A DNA stretch of 64,000 bases from Palsa-504 sp963795795 (GCA_963795795.1 CAWCJS010000001.1:124001-188000); one strand, 5' to 3'. Counted from the first letter of the stretch, positions 26,733 through 37,226 are shown. Numbers and translations: made by a program. Notes: generated by a model from the sequence alone, not told the origin.

Positions 26733-29377
26733 TTACTTAAGCCAGCTCATGTCCCAGATGAACGCGTCCCCGGTGGTGTCGGTCACCGCGAGGGTCTTAC
26801 CGTCGGGGCTGAACGCGGCCCCGATCAGGTTCTGGCCGGACGGATCCGAGAGGTTCGCGACGAACTGGTGGGTGGCGACGTTGAAGATGACGGCGCTGCC
26901 CTCGGTGGCGGCCGCGACGACGTACTTGCCGTTCGGGCTGAACGCGACGTCCGAGTAATCGCCGCCGACGACTACGGACCCCAGCGACGCGACGAGCTTG
27001 CCCGTGCTCACGCTCCACAGGTAGATGACACCGTATCCGTTACCGTCGGTGTCGGTGACCGCGATCAGGCTCCCGTCCGGGCTGAACGCGACGTCGTACA
27101 GGCCCTTGCTGTTCGGGTCCTTGAAGGTGTTGATCAGCTTGCCGGTGGCCACGTTCCACAGGAACGTGCTGCCATTCGTGTCGCCCGCGGCGAGGAGGTT
27201 TCCGACCGGGCTGAACGCGATGCCGTACACGTTCTTGCCGTGCGGGTCCTTCAGGCTGCCGGACGGCTGCGTGCTCAGCTTGCCTGTGGCCACATCCCAC
27301 AGGTACGTGCTGCCGTTCTCGTTGCCCGCGGCGACGAAGCCGCCGTCCGGGCTGACCGCGATGCTGTCGTTGGCCCGGTCACCCTGATTCGCCTCGGAAT
27401 CCTGGTTCTGCAGGGTGGCGGTCAGCTGCCCGGACCCACTCCACAGGTAGATGTTGCCGCTCGCGTCGGCCGTGGCCCACGTGTCGCTGTTCGGGTTGTA
27501 CCCGACGCCGTTGACGCCGTTGCTGCTCGGGTCGGCCAGCGTGGCCATCAGCTTGCCCGTGGTCAGGTCCCACAGGTAGGCCTTGCCGTTGCTATCGCCG
27601 GTGGCGAAGACGGTGTTCGAGCCGAACTGCGCGCCGAAGACGTTCTTACCGCCCGGATCGTGCAGGGTGGCCTCGGGCCTCCCCGGTGGCGTCGGGCTGG
27701 GCGTCACCGGCGGGTGCGTGGGGGTGTGCGTTCCGGTCGCCGTGGGATGGTGCGTCTTCGGGTGGCTGGTCAGCAGGACGCCCAGGACCACCCCGACCAG
27801 CGCCACGACAGCCACGCCGACGCCGATGAGCACCCCACGACCAGGGCCGCGACGGCCGCGGCGGGAGTCGGGCACTCCCTGGTCCGGGGGTGCGCCCGAG
27901 ATCACTCCCGGACCGCCCTGCCAGGTCACCGCCTCACCAGAGCCGCCGTACCCGGCGGGCCCGCCGCTGTAGCCGCCAGGCGCGCTCCGCCCCGCCAGGC
28001 GCGCTGCCCGCCCCGCCAGCACCGCCCGCGTAGCCCCGAGCCGCCGCCGAGGCACCATCGCCCTGACCGCCGAGACCACCGGGACTCCCGTAGCCGCCGG
28101 GGACCGCTACGGGCCGCTGAGCGCCCGATCCGCCCTGCCACCCGGCCGCCGGAGCCACCCGGCCCGATCCGCAGCTCCCCGGGCGCCGGAGCCCCGCTCA
28201 CCAGGCCCGCCATAGCCCGGGCCGCCATAACCCCAGCCGCGCCGGAACCGGAACCAGGACCGGACCCAGGACCGGACCCCGGGCCCGAACGCTGAAGGTC
28301 CGCTACTTGCCCCGGGGCTACGTTCTCGCCGCTGCGCATCGTGTGGGTCGGTGCATACAGATCGGCAGGCGGAAACGCCTGATCGCCGCTGGCCCCGACC
28401 CCGGCGGGGCTCGGCGTCGGTACCGGGGCACTCGGGCCTGGCCCGGCCGACGGCAACCCGTCAGATCGCCCGGCCGGGGGCACCGAGCCGAACGCCGGTC
28501 CCGGCGTATACGACGGCTGCGGCGTAGACACGTACCCGGGCACGGGCCCGGTCACAAAGCCGACCGCCGGGCCGGTCTGGGTCAGGCGGGTCAGGATGTC
28601 GTTGAGGGACGGCCGGTCGTCGGCGTTCTTGGCCAGGCACTCGCCGAGCAGCTGCCGGAGCCCGCGTTCCACTGGCACATGCGACAAGTCCGGCGGTTCG
28701 CTGGTGATGCGGTACACCACGGTGATGATCGAGTCATCGCCGAACGGGGACTGGGCGGTCGCGGCGAAGGCCAGCGTGCAGCCCAGCGAGAACACGTCGC
28801 TCGCGGGCCCGGCCATGTCGCCGCGCACCTGCTCCGGCGACATGTACGAGTAGGTCCCCACGACCATCCCGGCCGTGGTCATCCGGCTGGCGCCGGTCGC
28901 GCGGGCGATCCCGAAGTCGATGATGCGCGGCCCGTCCTCGGCCAGGATCACGTTGCTGGGCTTGAGGTCGCGGTGGACCAGCCCGCAGGCGTGGATCGCG
29001 GCCAGCCCCTCGGCCAGCCCGGCGCCCAGCGCGCATACGGCGTCCACGCTGAACGGCCCGCGCTCGCGGACCGCTTCCTGGAGCGAGGACCCGTGAATGT
29101 AGGCCGTGACCATCCAGGGCGGATCGGCGGCGGGGTCCGCATCGACCACCGAGGCCGTGTGAAAGCCGCCGACCTTGCGCGCCGCCTCGATCTCCCGGGT
29201 GAACCGCTCGCGGAACTGCCGGTCGGTGGCGTGCGAGGAATGGATCAGTTTGACGGCGACCTGCCGGCCGCCGGGGGACACGCCAAGGAACACCAGGCCC
29301 ATCCCACCCTCGCCCAGCCTGCCGATCAGCCGGTACCTTCCGACCGCGGCAGGATCGCCGGGCCTAAGAGGGTCCAT
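26733..29377 (-). pseudogene. Ser/Thr protein kinase fused to a seven-bladed WD40 propeller, two frameshifts in the linker
   Basis: The N-terminal kinase domain (about 1-265) is complete: GRLGEGGMG loop, VAVKLI lysine, HRDLKPSN, DFGIAR and YMSPEQ. A long Pro/Gly/Ser linker follows, then one transmembrane helix (GVLIGVGVAVVALVGVVLGVLL) and seven WD40-like repeats of about 40-45 residues (for example VAFSPDGSLIAV, YLWDVATGKL), last blade ending FIWDMSWLK. The linker changes frame at about 28140 and again near 28000, both in monotonous GC-rich repeats. The propeller would face outside as a sensor. The start is ATG 29377. It faces rny convergently, 22 bp apart. Confidence 0.85.
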
Positions 29378-29484
29378 CCGCCCACCCCGAATCCCCGGTG
29401 CCGATTGCTAGAAGACAAGTGTCTAAGCTAGCCCGATACATGACAACTGCCTAGCCGTGTTGCCAGGAAAAACACAACGGCCCA

Positions 29485-29507
29485 TTATCCCGAACGAGCG
29501 TTGGTGC
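29485..29507. repeat. Dispersed 23-bp repeat, copy 2
   Basis: Same element as at 12685, one mismatch. Here its first three bases are the stop codon of the S9 peptidase gene read on the minus strand, so the repeat encodes the last residues (STNARSG) of that protein. Confidence 0.75.
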
Positions 29508-30435
29508 TTCCCACGATTCCCTCCAGGGGGACGGGTGGTACGCCCGGCGGCGTGAACCCCATGATCTGTCCGTAGAAGGAGAGCTCGGCCTCCAGGCTCG
29601 CCATGATGGTCTCCGCCTTGCGGAACCCGTGCGACTCGCCAGCGAAGGGCAGGTACGCGTACGGGATCCCGTGCGCGGCCAGGTCCGCGGCGATGGACTC
29701 GGCCTGGACCGGCGGCACGACGGGGTCGTCCAGCCCCTGCATGAGCAGGACGGGACAGGTGGCGTCGGTCACGTGGCCGATCGGTGCTCGTTGTATATAC
29801 AGCGCCTCGCACTCGGGCAGCGGCCCGACGAGGCCGTCCAGGTACCGTGACTCGAAATCGTGGGTCTGCTCGACGAAACCCCGCAGGTCGCTGACCCCGA
29901 AGTACGACGCCACCGCGGCGAATACCCCGTGCGGCCCTGCGGCCTGCACGTCGCCGACGATTTCGAGGGGGGCGACACCGAGGCCGGAGGTCACGGCGGC
30001 CAGGGCGGTCCACCCGCCGGCCGACCCGCCGCGGATGCCGAGCCGCTTCCTGTCCGCCTCGCCGGCCTGCGCCAGCGCGAGCGCGGCCGTCATCACGTCG
30101 GCCACGTCCACGATGCCCCACTGGCCGCGCAGCCGCTCCCGGTAGGCCCGGCCGTAGCCGCTCGACCCGCCGTAGTTCACGTCGATGATCCCGATGCCCC
30201 GGCTGGTGAAGAACGCCTTCTCCAGGTCCAGGCGGGGGAGCACCTGGCCGGTGGGGCCGCCGTGCACCCAGACGATGTAGGGCGGCAGCTCGCCGTCGGG
30301 CGCCGTGACCGTGGGGTTGGCCGGCGGGTAGACCAGCGCGTGCACGACCGAGCCGGTCGGCCCGGCCAGCTGGACCGCGCGCGGGACCGGCAGGTAGGCG
30401 GAATCGGGAAGCCAGTCGGCCTCCCGGCGGAGTAC

Positions 30436-30548
30436 CGCCACCGCTGCCGTCCCGCCCGCCGCCACCGCGGTCCCGCCCGCCGCCACTGCGGTCCCGCCCG
30501 CCACCGCGGTCCCGCCTGCCGCCGCTGCGGTCCCGCCCGCCGCCGCGG
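30436..30548. repeat. Intragenic 21-bp tandem repeat
   Basis: Five or so units of about 21 bp (one of 18) encode AAGGTAV repeats inside the S9 peptidase propeller, between VVRVDVPA and VLRREADW. Confidence 0.7.
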
Positions 30549-31778
30549 GAACGTCGACCCGGACCACGCTGAGCGGCACCTCCGGCCCGCCGGCGATCGC
30601 GGCCACGGCCAGGCCGGAAGCCGAGAGCCAGGGCTGGAACACCGAGTACGGCAGGTCGAGATCGGTCAGCTGGCCCGTGTCCGGGTCGAGCACCCCGAGC
30701 CGCGATTCCCCCGCCCCGTGCGTGACGGCGATCCGCCCGTCGCCGAGCACCGCGTACGGGTACATGCCGAGTTGCCACAACGGCGCGCCGAACTCCTCCT
30801 CGCGCGGGCACAGCGCTCGTGGCTCTCCCACAGCTGCCCGAACGTCGGCCAGGTACAGGTTCCACCACCCGGACCGGTCCGAGAGCACGTACAGGCTGCC
30901 GTCGTCCCGCCAGACCGGGGCCAGCACCGATTCGGTGTCGCCGCCCATGATCACCCGGCCGGCGCCCGCCTCCACCACCGGGCCAGCGCCCGAGTCGCTC
31001 AACGCGGCCACCTTCAGTTCCGTCCCGTCCCAGGGCATCCGCGGGTGGTCCCAGCAGATCCAGGCCAGAGCGGTGCCGTCCGGCGAGGGAGCCGGGTAGG
31101 CGTAGAAGTCCGACCCGCTGACCAGGATCCGGACCGCGTCGGGGGCATCCGCGGCCGAGCCGTCCAGCGGGACGGCGACGATCGCGCGGGTGACCCGCCC
31201 GCCGGCGTGCCGTTCCCTGACGCACCACACCTCGCGCCCGTCGGGGGAGAGCGTGAAGTCGGCGAACCGGTCGGCGGCACCCGCCCCGACCTCGACGCCC
31301 GGCGCGGTCAGCGGCCGTGGCACTCCCTCGCTGGCCTCCCCGCCCGGTCCCCGTAAGCGCAGTGGTACAGCCGCTGGTCCGCGAAGTTCGCGAAGACCAC
31401 GCCACCGGGCACCGGCAGGTACGACTGGCCGCCGTACTCGTGTACGCGGGTCCTCGCGTTGTACGCCACCGGGAGCAGGTCACGGGGAATTCCGTCCGGC
31501 CCCTGGGCGACCAGGGCCAGCCGCCCGCCCTCGGCGGGCCGGGTCTCGACCCACCACGTGCGCCCACCCGAGATCGTCGGAAAGGCCAGCCTGACATGCT
31601 TGCGGGCGACGTCCGCGCCGGAGATAGGCGAGGGCCATTCGCCGTAACATGTCGTTTCCGTAGTCATTTGCATACAGATATGATGCCTGATCTCGTCGCC
31701 AAGGTCACCTGGGTCTTCCGGGCCCGGCCGGCCCCTGATCCGTGACCTCCCCACCTACCCAGCAACTATCCTGGTCGT

Positions 31779-33362
31779 GTGGCAGCAGGCGGCCGGACCT
31801 ACCAGATCCGCACCTACGGGTGCCAGATGAACGCGCACGATTCCGAGCGCCTGGCCGGTCTGCTGGACGAGGCGGGATACCAGCCCGCCGCCGACGGCGA
31901 GACCCCGGACGTCGTGGTGTTCAACACCTGCGCGGTCCGGGAGAACGCGGCCGACCGGCTCTACGGGAACCTGGGTCACCTGTACTCCCAGAAGAAGAAG
32001 GGCATGCAGATCGCGGTGGGCGGCTGCCTGGCCCAGATGGAGCGGACCAGGATTACCGAACGCGCGCCGTGGGTGGACGTGGTGTACGGCACGCACAACA
32101 TGGGGTCACTCCCGGCGCTGCTCGAGCGGGCCCGGGTCAGGAACGAGGCCCAGGCCGAGTTCGCCGAGACGCTGGAGACGTTTCCCTCGCTCCTGCCCGC
32201 CCGGCGACAGTCCGCCTACGCCGCCTGGGTCGCGATCTCGGTCGGCTGCAACAACACCTGCACCTTCTGCATCGTGCCGAGCCTGCGGGGGCGGGAAAGG
32301 GACCGCCGCCCCGGCGACATCCTCGATGAGATCCGCGCGCTGGTCGCCGACGGCGTCATCGAGGTCACGCTGCTCGGCCAGAACGTGAACTCCTACGGTG
32401 CCGAGTTCGGCGACCGGCAGGCGTTCGGCAAGCTGCTCCGCGCCTGCGGCCAGATCGAGGGCCTGGAACGGGTCCGGTTCACCTCGCCGCACCCCCGGGA
32501 CTTCACGGACGACGTGATCGACGCGATGGCCGAGACCCCGAACGTCATGCCCAGCCTGCACATGCCGCTGCAGTCCGGGTCGGACGCCGTGCTCAAGGCG
32601 ATGCGCCGCGCCTACCGCCGGGACCGCTACCTGGCGATCCTGGACCGGGTCCGGGCTAGCATCCCCGACGCCGCCATCACGACCGACATCATCGTCGGAT
32701 TCCCCGGCGAGACCGACCAGGACTTCGAGGACACCCTGGACCTGGTGCGCCAGGCCCGCTTCGCCGGCGCGTTCACCTTCAGGTACTCCATCCGCGCCGG
32801 CACCCCCGCCGCGACGATGGACGGCCAGGTCCCGGCCCGCACCGTGCAGGAGCGCTTCGAGCGGCTCACCGCCCTGGTCGAGGAAACCACCTACGCGGAG
32901 AACCGCAAGCTCGCCGGCGCCACGGTCGAGGTCCTGGTGGCCGAGGGCGAGGGCCGCAAGGACGCCGCCACCCACCGCATGTCCGGCCGCGCCCGCGACA
33001 ACCGCCTGGTCCACTTCACCCCGCACTCCGCGCTGGGTGGCCCCAGGCAGCACAGCCCGGGATCGCACAGCCTCGCGCCCAACGGCCCGCGGCCGGACAG
33101 CCCGGGATCGCACGGCCCCGGTCCGCACCCCGGCGGCCCGCCCCGCCCCGGCGACGTGGTCACCGTGACCGTCACCCAGGCCGCCCCGCATTACCTGCTG
33201 TCCGACGCCCCGCCGCTGTTGCTCCGCCGCACCCGCGCAGGCGACGCCTGGGCCGCCGCGGCAACGCCCCCGGCCCCCGTGGCGGCAGCCCCCCGGCCCC
33301 CCGCTCAGCTCGCCCCGGTCCCCGTCCTGCTCGGCATGCCCGCGCGGCATCCGTCGGCGTAG
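31779..33362 (+). CDS. miaB: tRNA-2-methylthio-N6-dimethylallyladenosine synthase MiaB
   Basis: Radical-SAM methylthiotransferase acting on A37 of tRNA. The N-terminal UPF0004 domain has its three cluster cysteines (YGCQMN, NTCAVREN, GGCLAQ). The radical-SAM motif is CNNTCTFC (CxxxCxxC), followed by SLRGRERDR. The C-terminal TRAM domain (about 385-475) is interrupted by an unusual 45-residue Pro/His/Ser/Gly-rich insert with two imperfect copies of a SPGSH-containing unit, and a further Pro/Ala-rich tail of about 45 residues follows. The length (527) is therefore above the usual 440-500. Start GTG 31779 immediately follows the divergent spacer. Confidence 0.95.
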   Translation: MAAGGRTYQIRTYGCQMNAHDSERLAGLLDEAGYQPAADGETPDVVVFNTCAVRENAADRLYGNLGHLYSQKKKGMQIAVGGCLAQMERTRITERAPWVDVVYGTHNMGSLPALLERARVRNEAQAEFAETLETFPSLLPARRQSAYAAWVAISVGCNNTCTFCIVPSLRGRERDRRPGDILDEIRALVADGVIEVTLLGQNVNSYGAEFGDRQAFGKLLRACGQIEGLERVRFTSPHPRDFTDDVIDAMAETPNVMPSLHMPLQSGSDAVLKAMRRAYRRDRYLAILDRVRASIPDAAITTDIIVGFPGETDQDFEDTLDLVRQARFAGAFTFRYSIRAGTPAATMDGQVPARTVQERFERLTALVEETTYAENRKLAGATVEVLVAEGEGRKDAATHRMSGRARDNRLVHFTPHSALGGPRQHSPGSHSLAPNGPRPDSPGSHGPGPHPGGPPRPGDVVTVTVTQAAPHYLLSDAPPLLLRRTRAGDAWAAAATPPAPVAAAPRPPAQLAPVPVLLGMPARHPSA

Positions 33363-33417
33363 TCACGGTCCCGGCTCATCCTGTACGCCGCCGACGGATC
33401 CCGGTTACGTTATCGCC

Positions 33418-35841
33418 GTGGGCGAGTCCCCGTCAGGTGGCCTGCACGGCTTCCCGGCCGAACTGACCAGCTTCATCGGCCGGGACGGACCGGTGCGCGA
33501 AATCGCGGGCCTGCTCGACGGCCACCGGCTGGTGACGGTGACCGGGCCGGGCGGCGCGGGCAAGACCCGTGTGGCCGCCGAAGTGGCCAAGCACGTCGCC
33601 GACCGCTTCGCCGACGGAGTGTGGCTCATCGAGCTGGCGCCCGTGGCCGACGCGGCGCAGGTGCCTCAGGCCCTGGCCGCCGCGCTGGGCATCCGTGAGC
33701 AGCCAGGGGTGCCGGCCACCGAGACGCTGGCCCGCGTGCTGGCGCGCCAGCAGGTGCTGCTGGTGCTGGATAACTGCGAGCACGTGATCGAAGCGGCCGC
33801 CGAGCTGTGCGCCGGGCTGCTGCTCGCGGCCGACGACGTGCGGGTCCTGGCCACCAGCCGGGAGCCGTTGCGGGTAGCCGGGGAGGCGCGGTACCGGCTG
33901 GCGCCGCTGGCCCTGCCCGGACCGGACGACCTGGCCAACGCGGCGAACGCCGAGGCGGTGGCCCTGTTCACCGACCGGGCCCGCAGCGCCGATATCCGTT
34001 TCACGCTGACGGACGAGGGGGCCCGGCAGGTGGCGCGGCTGGTGGCGCGGCTGGACGGGATGCCGCTGGCCATCGAGCTGGCCGCGGCCCGGGTGGAGGC
34101 GCTGGGCGTGACCGGGCTGCTGGATCGCCTGGATGACCGGTTTGCCCTGCTGGCGGGCGCCGACCGGCTGGCGCCATCGCGGCACCGCTCGCTGGCGGCC
34201 ACGGTGGAATGGAGCTACCAGCTGCTCGATAAGACGCAGCAGCGGGTGTTCCGTGCGGTCTGCGTGTTTCCCGGGCCGTTCACGCTGGAGGCCGCCGAAG
34301 CGGTCGCCGGAAAGGACGCCGGACCCTCGGTGCTGCACCTGGTCGACTGCTCGCTGCTGGTCCCGCCGCGCACCGGCGCGGATGGGCGGTCGCGGTACGT
34401 GCTGCTGGACACGCTGCGCGCCTACGGGGCCAGGCTGCAGGACGAGGCCGGCGAGCAGGACGCGGCGGCCGCCGCGCTGGCCGGGTACGCGCTGCGCGTG
34501 GCGGAGGAGGCGGCGGCGGACCTGCAGACCGCCGCGGGGGAGGAGGCCGCGGCCGGGCGGCTCGACGCCGAGGAACCCACCATGCGCCAGGTACTGGCGT
34601 GGGCCATGGCCCACGATGCGGTCGTCGCGGCGCGGTTGGCGGGCGCGCTGGGCTCGTGGTGGTGGCTGCGCGGTCGGCTGGCCGGCCAGTACCCGCTGCT
34701 GCGCGAGATAGCCGCGCGCGCCGAGGCGGGGAGCGAGGGGTGGTGCGCCGCCGAGCTGTGGCTGGGCTGGGCGGCGGTGTCCGCGGCCGAACTGGCCGAG
34801 GCGCTGGGCCACTTCACGGCGGTCCTCGACGCCGCGGGGGACCGGGGGAACGAGGCACCGTCGCGGGTGCTGGCCGATGCGCTGGCCGGCCGGTCGTCGA
34901 CCCTGCTGAACCTTGGGCGGCTCACCGAGGGGACCGAGGATGGGCGCCGCTCGCTGGCCATGTCCAGGGAACTCGGCTACCCGGCCGGCGAGGGGGCGGC
35001 GCTAAGGATCCTCGGCATCGGGGCCTGGTACAGCGGCGACTGCGACAGCGCCGTTCGGCTGATCCGGCAGCAGCAGCTCGTCGCCGGCCTCCCCGCCTCG
35101 ATGGCCCGGCGGGCCAGCGCCGTATTGATCTTCGCGCTGATGGGTGCCGGAGACCTGGCCGGTGCCGAAAGCGCCTGCGCGGCGGCGGTGGCGCAGTGCC
35201 GGGACGCCGGCGACGTGAACAGCCTGCCGTCCCTGCTGATGGAGATGGCGGACCTGGACGTACAGGCCGGCCGGAGCCAGGACGCGGCCGCGCACCTGCG
35301 GGAAGGGCTTCAGGGCGCCTTGCGGGCCGGCACCTGGTGGGACGTGCTCAACGGGCTGTGGTACTGCGCGGCGCTGTGCACCGCGACCGGGCGCGACGCC
35401 GACGGGGTCGCGCTCTGGGAGGCCTACTCCGTCCACGCCCGGCACCACGGGCTCAGCGACGACACGCCCGGAGATGTGCGCAGGCGGGAGGAAGCGCTCG
35501 AGGGGGCCCGGCAGGCGCTGGGGCCCGACCGGTTCCGGGCGGCCCAGGAGCGCGGAGCGGCGATGAGCATGGACACCGCGGCCGAGTACGCCCTGATGCT
35601 CACGGTCCCCGCCCCGGCTCCGTCGGCCGCCGCGCCGGGCCCGGGACTAGACGGACTCAGCGCCCGGGAACGGGAACTGGTCACCCTGGTCGCGCAGGGC
35701 CATACCGACGCGCAGATCGCGGCCCAGCTGTATATCAGCGTCCGCACGGTCGGGTCCCACCTGGACCGGATCCGCGACAAGACCGGCTGCCGCCGCCGCG
35801 CCGACCTGACCCGGCTGGCCCTGTCCGCCGGCCTTATCTAG
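33418..35841 (+). CDS. LuxR-family regulator with NB-ARC-type ATPase domain
   Basis: 807-residue regulator. N-terminal STAND/NB-ARC ATPase: ELTSFIGRD, Walker A GPGGAGKT (about residue 42), Walker B VLLVLDNCEH, then SREPLRVAGE and DGMPLAIELAAARVE. The middle is TPR-like. The C-terminal LuxR helix-turn-helix (about 740-800) reads LSARERELVTLVAQGHTDAQIAAQLYIS. It resembles the second regulator at 51382, so they are paralogues. Start GTG 33418. A small secreted/membrane protein gene follows after a hairpin region and may be its target. Confidence 0.9.
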   Translation: MGESPSGGLHGFPAELTSFIGRDGPVREIAGLLDGHRLVTVTGPGGAGKTRVAAEVAKHVADRFADGVWLIELAPVADAAQVPQALAAALGIREQPGVPATETLARVLARQQVLLVLDNCEHVIEAAAELCAGLLLAADDVRVLATSREPLRVAGEARYRLAPLALPGPDDLANAANAEAVALFTDRARSADIRFTLTDEGARQVARLVARLDGMPLAIELAAARVEALGVTGLLDRLDDRFALLAGADRLAPSRHRSLAATVEWSYQLLDKTQQRVFRAVCVFPGPFTLEAAEAVAGKDAGPSVLHLVDCSLLVPPRTGADGRSRYVLLDTLRAYGARLQDEAGEQDAAAAALAGYALRVAEEAAADLQTAAGEEAAAGRLDAEEPTMRQVLAWAMAHDAVVAARLAGALGSWWWLRGRLAGQYPLLREIAARAEAGSEGWCAAELWLGWAAVSAAELAEALGHFTAVLDAAGDRGNEAPSRVLADALAGRSSTLLNLGRLTEGTEDGRRSLAMSRELGYPAGEGAALRILGIGAWYSGDCDSAVRLIRQQQLVAGLPASMARRASAVLIFALMGAGDLAGAESACAAAVAQCRDAGDVNSLPSLLMEMADLDVQAGRSQDAAAHLREGLQGALRAGTWWDVLNGLWYCAALCTATGRDADGVALWEAYSVHARHHGLSDDTPGDVRRREEALEGARQALGPDRFRAAQERGAAMSMDTAAEYALMLTVPAPAPSAAAPGPGLDGLSARERELVTLVAQGHTDAQIAAQLYISVRTVGSHLDRIRDKTGCRRRADLTRLALSAGLI

Positions 35842-35876
35842 GCTCCGCCGGCCGGGCGGCCCTGTAGGTAGTTCCA

Positions 35877-35929
35877 CCCCTTCCCGTGAAGGGGTAAGTC
35901 CACCCCTGCCCCGCCCGGGCCCGGGCGGG
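35877..35929. terminator. Tandem hairpins after the LuxR gene
   Basis: CCCCTTC-CCGT-GAAGGGG (35877-35894) is followed by a perfect 20-bp palindrome with arms CCCGCCCG/CGGGCGGG around GGCC (35910-35929). It is a candidate terminator of the LuxR gene or operator for the next gene. Confidence 0.45.
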
Positions 35930-35985
35930 CGAATCTGTCGGATGAAGGCCGTGACAGGCGGTCACCACCAGACAGGAGAAACATC

Positions 35986-36368
35986 ATGGTCACCAAGCTC
36001 TCGCACCGGGAAATCCACCCGCACCCGGCCACCCCCAGGTCCGGCCTGCACACGGGCACCCGCAGGTCCGGCCTGCACCTCGGCCGCCTGGCTGCGGTCC
36101 TCGGCACGCTCACCTGTGCCCTGCTGTCGTTCTCCGGCGCGGTCCCGGCCGCGTTCGCGGCGCAGATCCCGGTCCCCGGGCCGGCGGCGCGTACGGACCC
36201 GTCCCGGCCAGCGCGGCGACCTTTACCCGCGTGATTACGACCGGTGGCATGCCGGCCTGGCAGATCGCGCTGATCGCCCTGGGTGCCGCCCTGGTCGCGG
36301 CCGTCGCCGCCGTCAGCCTGGACCGGACGCTGGGCCGCCGTGGGCCGGTGTCGGTCATCACCGCCTGA
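35986..36368 (+). pseudogene. Small membrane/exported protein, one frameshift
   Basis: About 127 residues if repaired. A hydrophobic N-terminal segment after a basic stretch (LAAVLGTLTCALLSFSGAVPAAFA) looks like a signal peptide ending in AFA-A. The frame changes near 36185; the continuing frame encodes TTGGMPAWQIALIALGAALVAAVAAVSLDRTLGRRG, a second helix and a basic end at 36368. Similar short proteins accompany regulators of the preceding type in actinomycetes. Function unknown. ATG 35986 has AGGAGAA upstream. Confidence 0.6.
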
Positions 36369-36543
36369 CGTGCTGGACCGGCCGCCCTCCGCCGCCTGCT
36401 CGACGACAGACCCCCGGGCCTGAACCGTCGGGCAGGCGCCGCCGTCACTCCCGCTTCGTGGGAGTTCCGCCCCTAGTCGGAGCAGTGCTGCGTGTATTAA
36501 ATGCGGGCATGCGGATCTCGCGCGACTGCCGCGGGCAGCGATC

Positions 36544-36558
36544 ATCGCGTAGCGCGAT
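36544..36558. terminator. Small palindrome between convergent genes
   Basis: ATCGCG-TAG-CGCGAT in the 248-bp gap between the exported-protein gene and the convergent GNAT gene. No coding signal was seen in the rest of the gap. Confidence 0.3.
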
Positions 36559-36616
36559 AGACGTTCCTGAGCATGAGCGACCCGAGCAGCGTGAGACGCG
36601 CGCTGGGACGCGCGGG

Positions 36617-37171
36617 TCACGCGGCGGGTGCGAGGGCGGCGGGCAGGGCCTGCGGCCGTTGCTGCCGGCGGCGCGGGAGCGGGATGCGGAAGGTGATGAA
36701 GTCCGCGGAATCCTCGATGCGCGCTGCGGGCCAGCGGCTCGCGATCATGGCGAGCATCGTGCGGTTGCCGGGCAGCACGTCCATCGTCAGCGAGGTCACG
36801 CCCCGGGCCTGGGCGGCGGTGATCAGTGCGTTCATCAGCGCCGAGGCCACGCCCAGGCCCTGCCAGGCGTCGGCTACCACCACGCCGACATCGGCCGTCC
36901 GGGTGCCCTGCGGGCCGGCCTGGTCCGCCGCCATGGCGTGCCCGATGATCACGCCCTCCCGGACTGCGACCACGGCGTCGGTGTGGCCGCCGCCGGACAT
37001 CCTGCGGAGCAGTTCTGGCCCCGGCGTGACCGGGGCGAAGAACCTCAGGTACCGGCTCTGCGGGGACAGCCCGGCGAAAAAGTCGCTGAGCGCGCCCACG
37101 TCCGCTGCGCAGACCGGCCGGATCGCCACAGTGATAGGTGGCCCGGCCCGTCTTACCTGAGTTCGAATCAT
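36617..37171 (-). CDS. GNAT-family N-acetyltransferase
   Basis: 184 residues. It has the GNAT core with SRYLRFF near the N-terminus, VVVADAWQGLGVASALMNALI (acetyl-CoA loop Q/R-x-x-G-x-A form QGLGVA) and MDVLPGNRTMLAMI. It resembles stand-alone versions of the GNAT domain found in acetyl-CoA synthetase-like/PatA proteins. Substrate unknown. ATG 37171 lies at the edge of an inverted repeat shared with the divergent HxlR gene; an upstream TTG overlaps a TTGACA promoter box and is less likely. Confidence 0.85.
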   Translation of the reverse strand: MIRTQVRRAGPPITVAIRPVCAADVGALSDFFAGLSPQSRYLRFFAPVTPGPELLRRMSGGGHTDAVVAVREGVIIGHAMAADQAGPQGTRTADVGVVVADAWQGLGVASALMNALITAAQARGVTSLTMDVLPGNRTMLAMIASRWPAARIEDSADFITFRIPLPRRRQQRPQALPAALAPAA

Positions 37172-37173
37172 GA

Positions 37174-37220
37174 ACTCAGCATGATCTCGGATTGCTGAGT
37201 CTGTCAAGTAGACCTAGCAT
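37174..37220. promoter_or_regulatory. Divergent GNAT/HxlR control region
   Basis: A perfect 8-bp inverted repeat ACTCAGCA...TGCTGAGT (37174-37200, 11-base spacer) overlaps a plus-strand promoter: TTGCTG (37192-37197), 17 bases, TAGCAT (37215-37220). The ATG of the HxlR gene at 37227 falls at the expected +1, so the mRNA may be leaderless. TTGACA reads on the minus strand at 37207-37202. Confidence 0.5.
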
Positions 37221-37226
37221 GCGGTT

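Larger units (their letters stand above)
29485..31667 (-). pseudogene. S9-family prolyl oligopeptidase/dipeptidyl peptidase, one frameshift
   Basis: Serine peptidase of the POP/acylaminoacyl-peptidase group. An N-terminal beta-propeller (GEWPSPISGADVA, then repeated FADFTLSPDGREVW-type blades) precedes an alpha/beta hydrolase domain with IVWVHGGPTGQ, DVNYGGSSGYGR, nucleophile elbow RGGSAGG, Asp in GLDDPVVP and His in GESHGF. The frame changes near 31335, between NFADQRLYHCAYGD and the next blade. The propeller carries an AAGGTAV tandem repeat (30436-30548). Start is taken as ATG 31667 (ATG 31673 also in frame). It is divergent from miaB. No signal peptide, so cytoplasmic. Confidence 0.87.

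Noticed and set aside
30436..30548. 21-bp repeats considered as a CRISPR or iteron array
   Set aside because: Perfectly in frame within the S9 peptidase; no spacer diversity.
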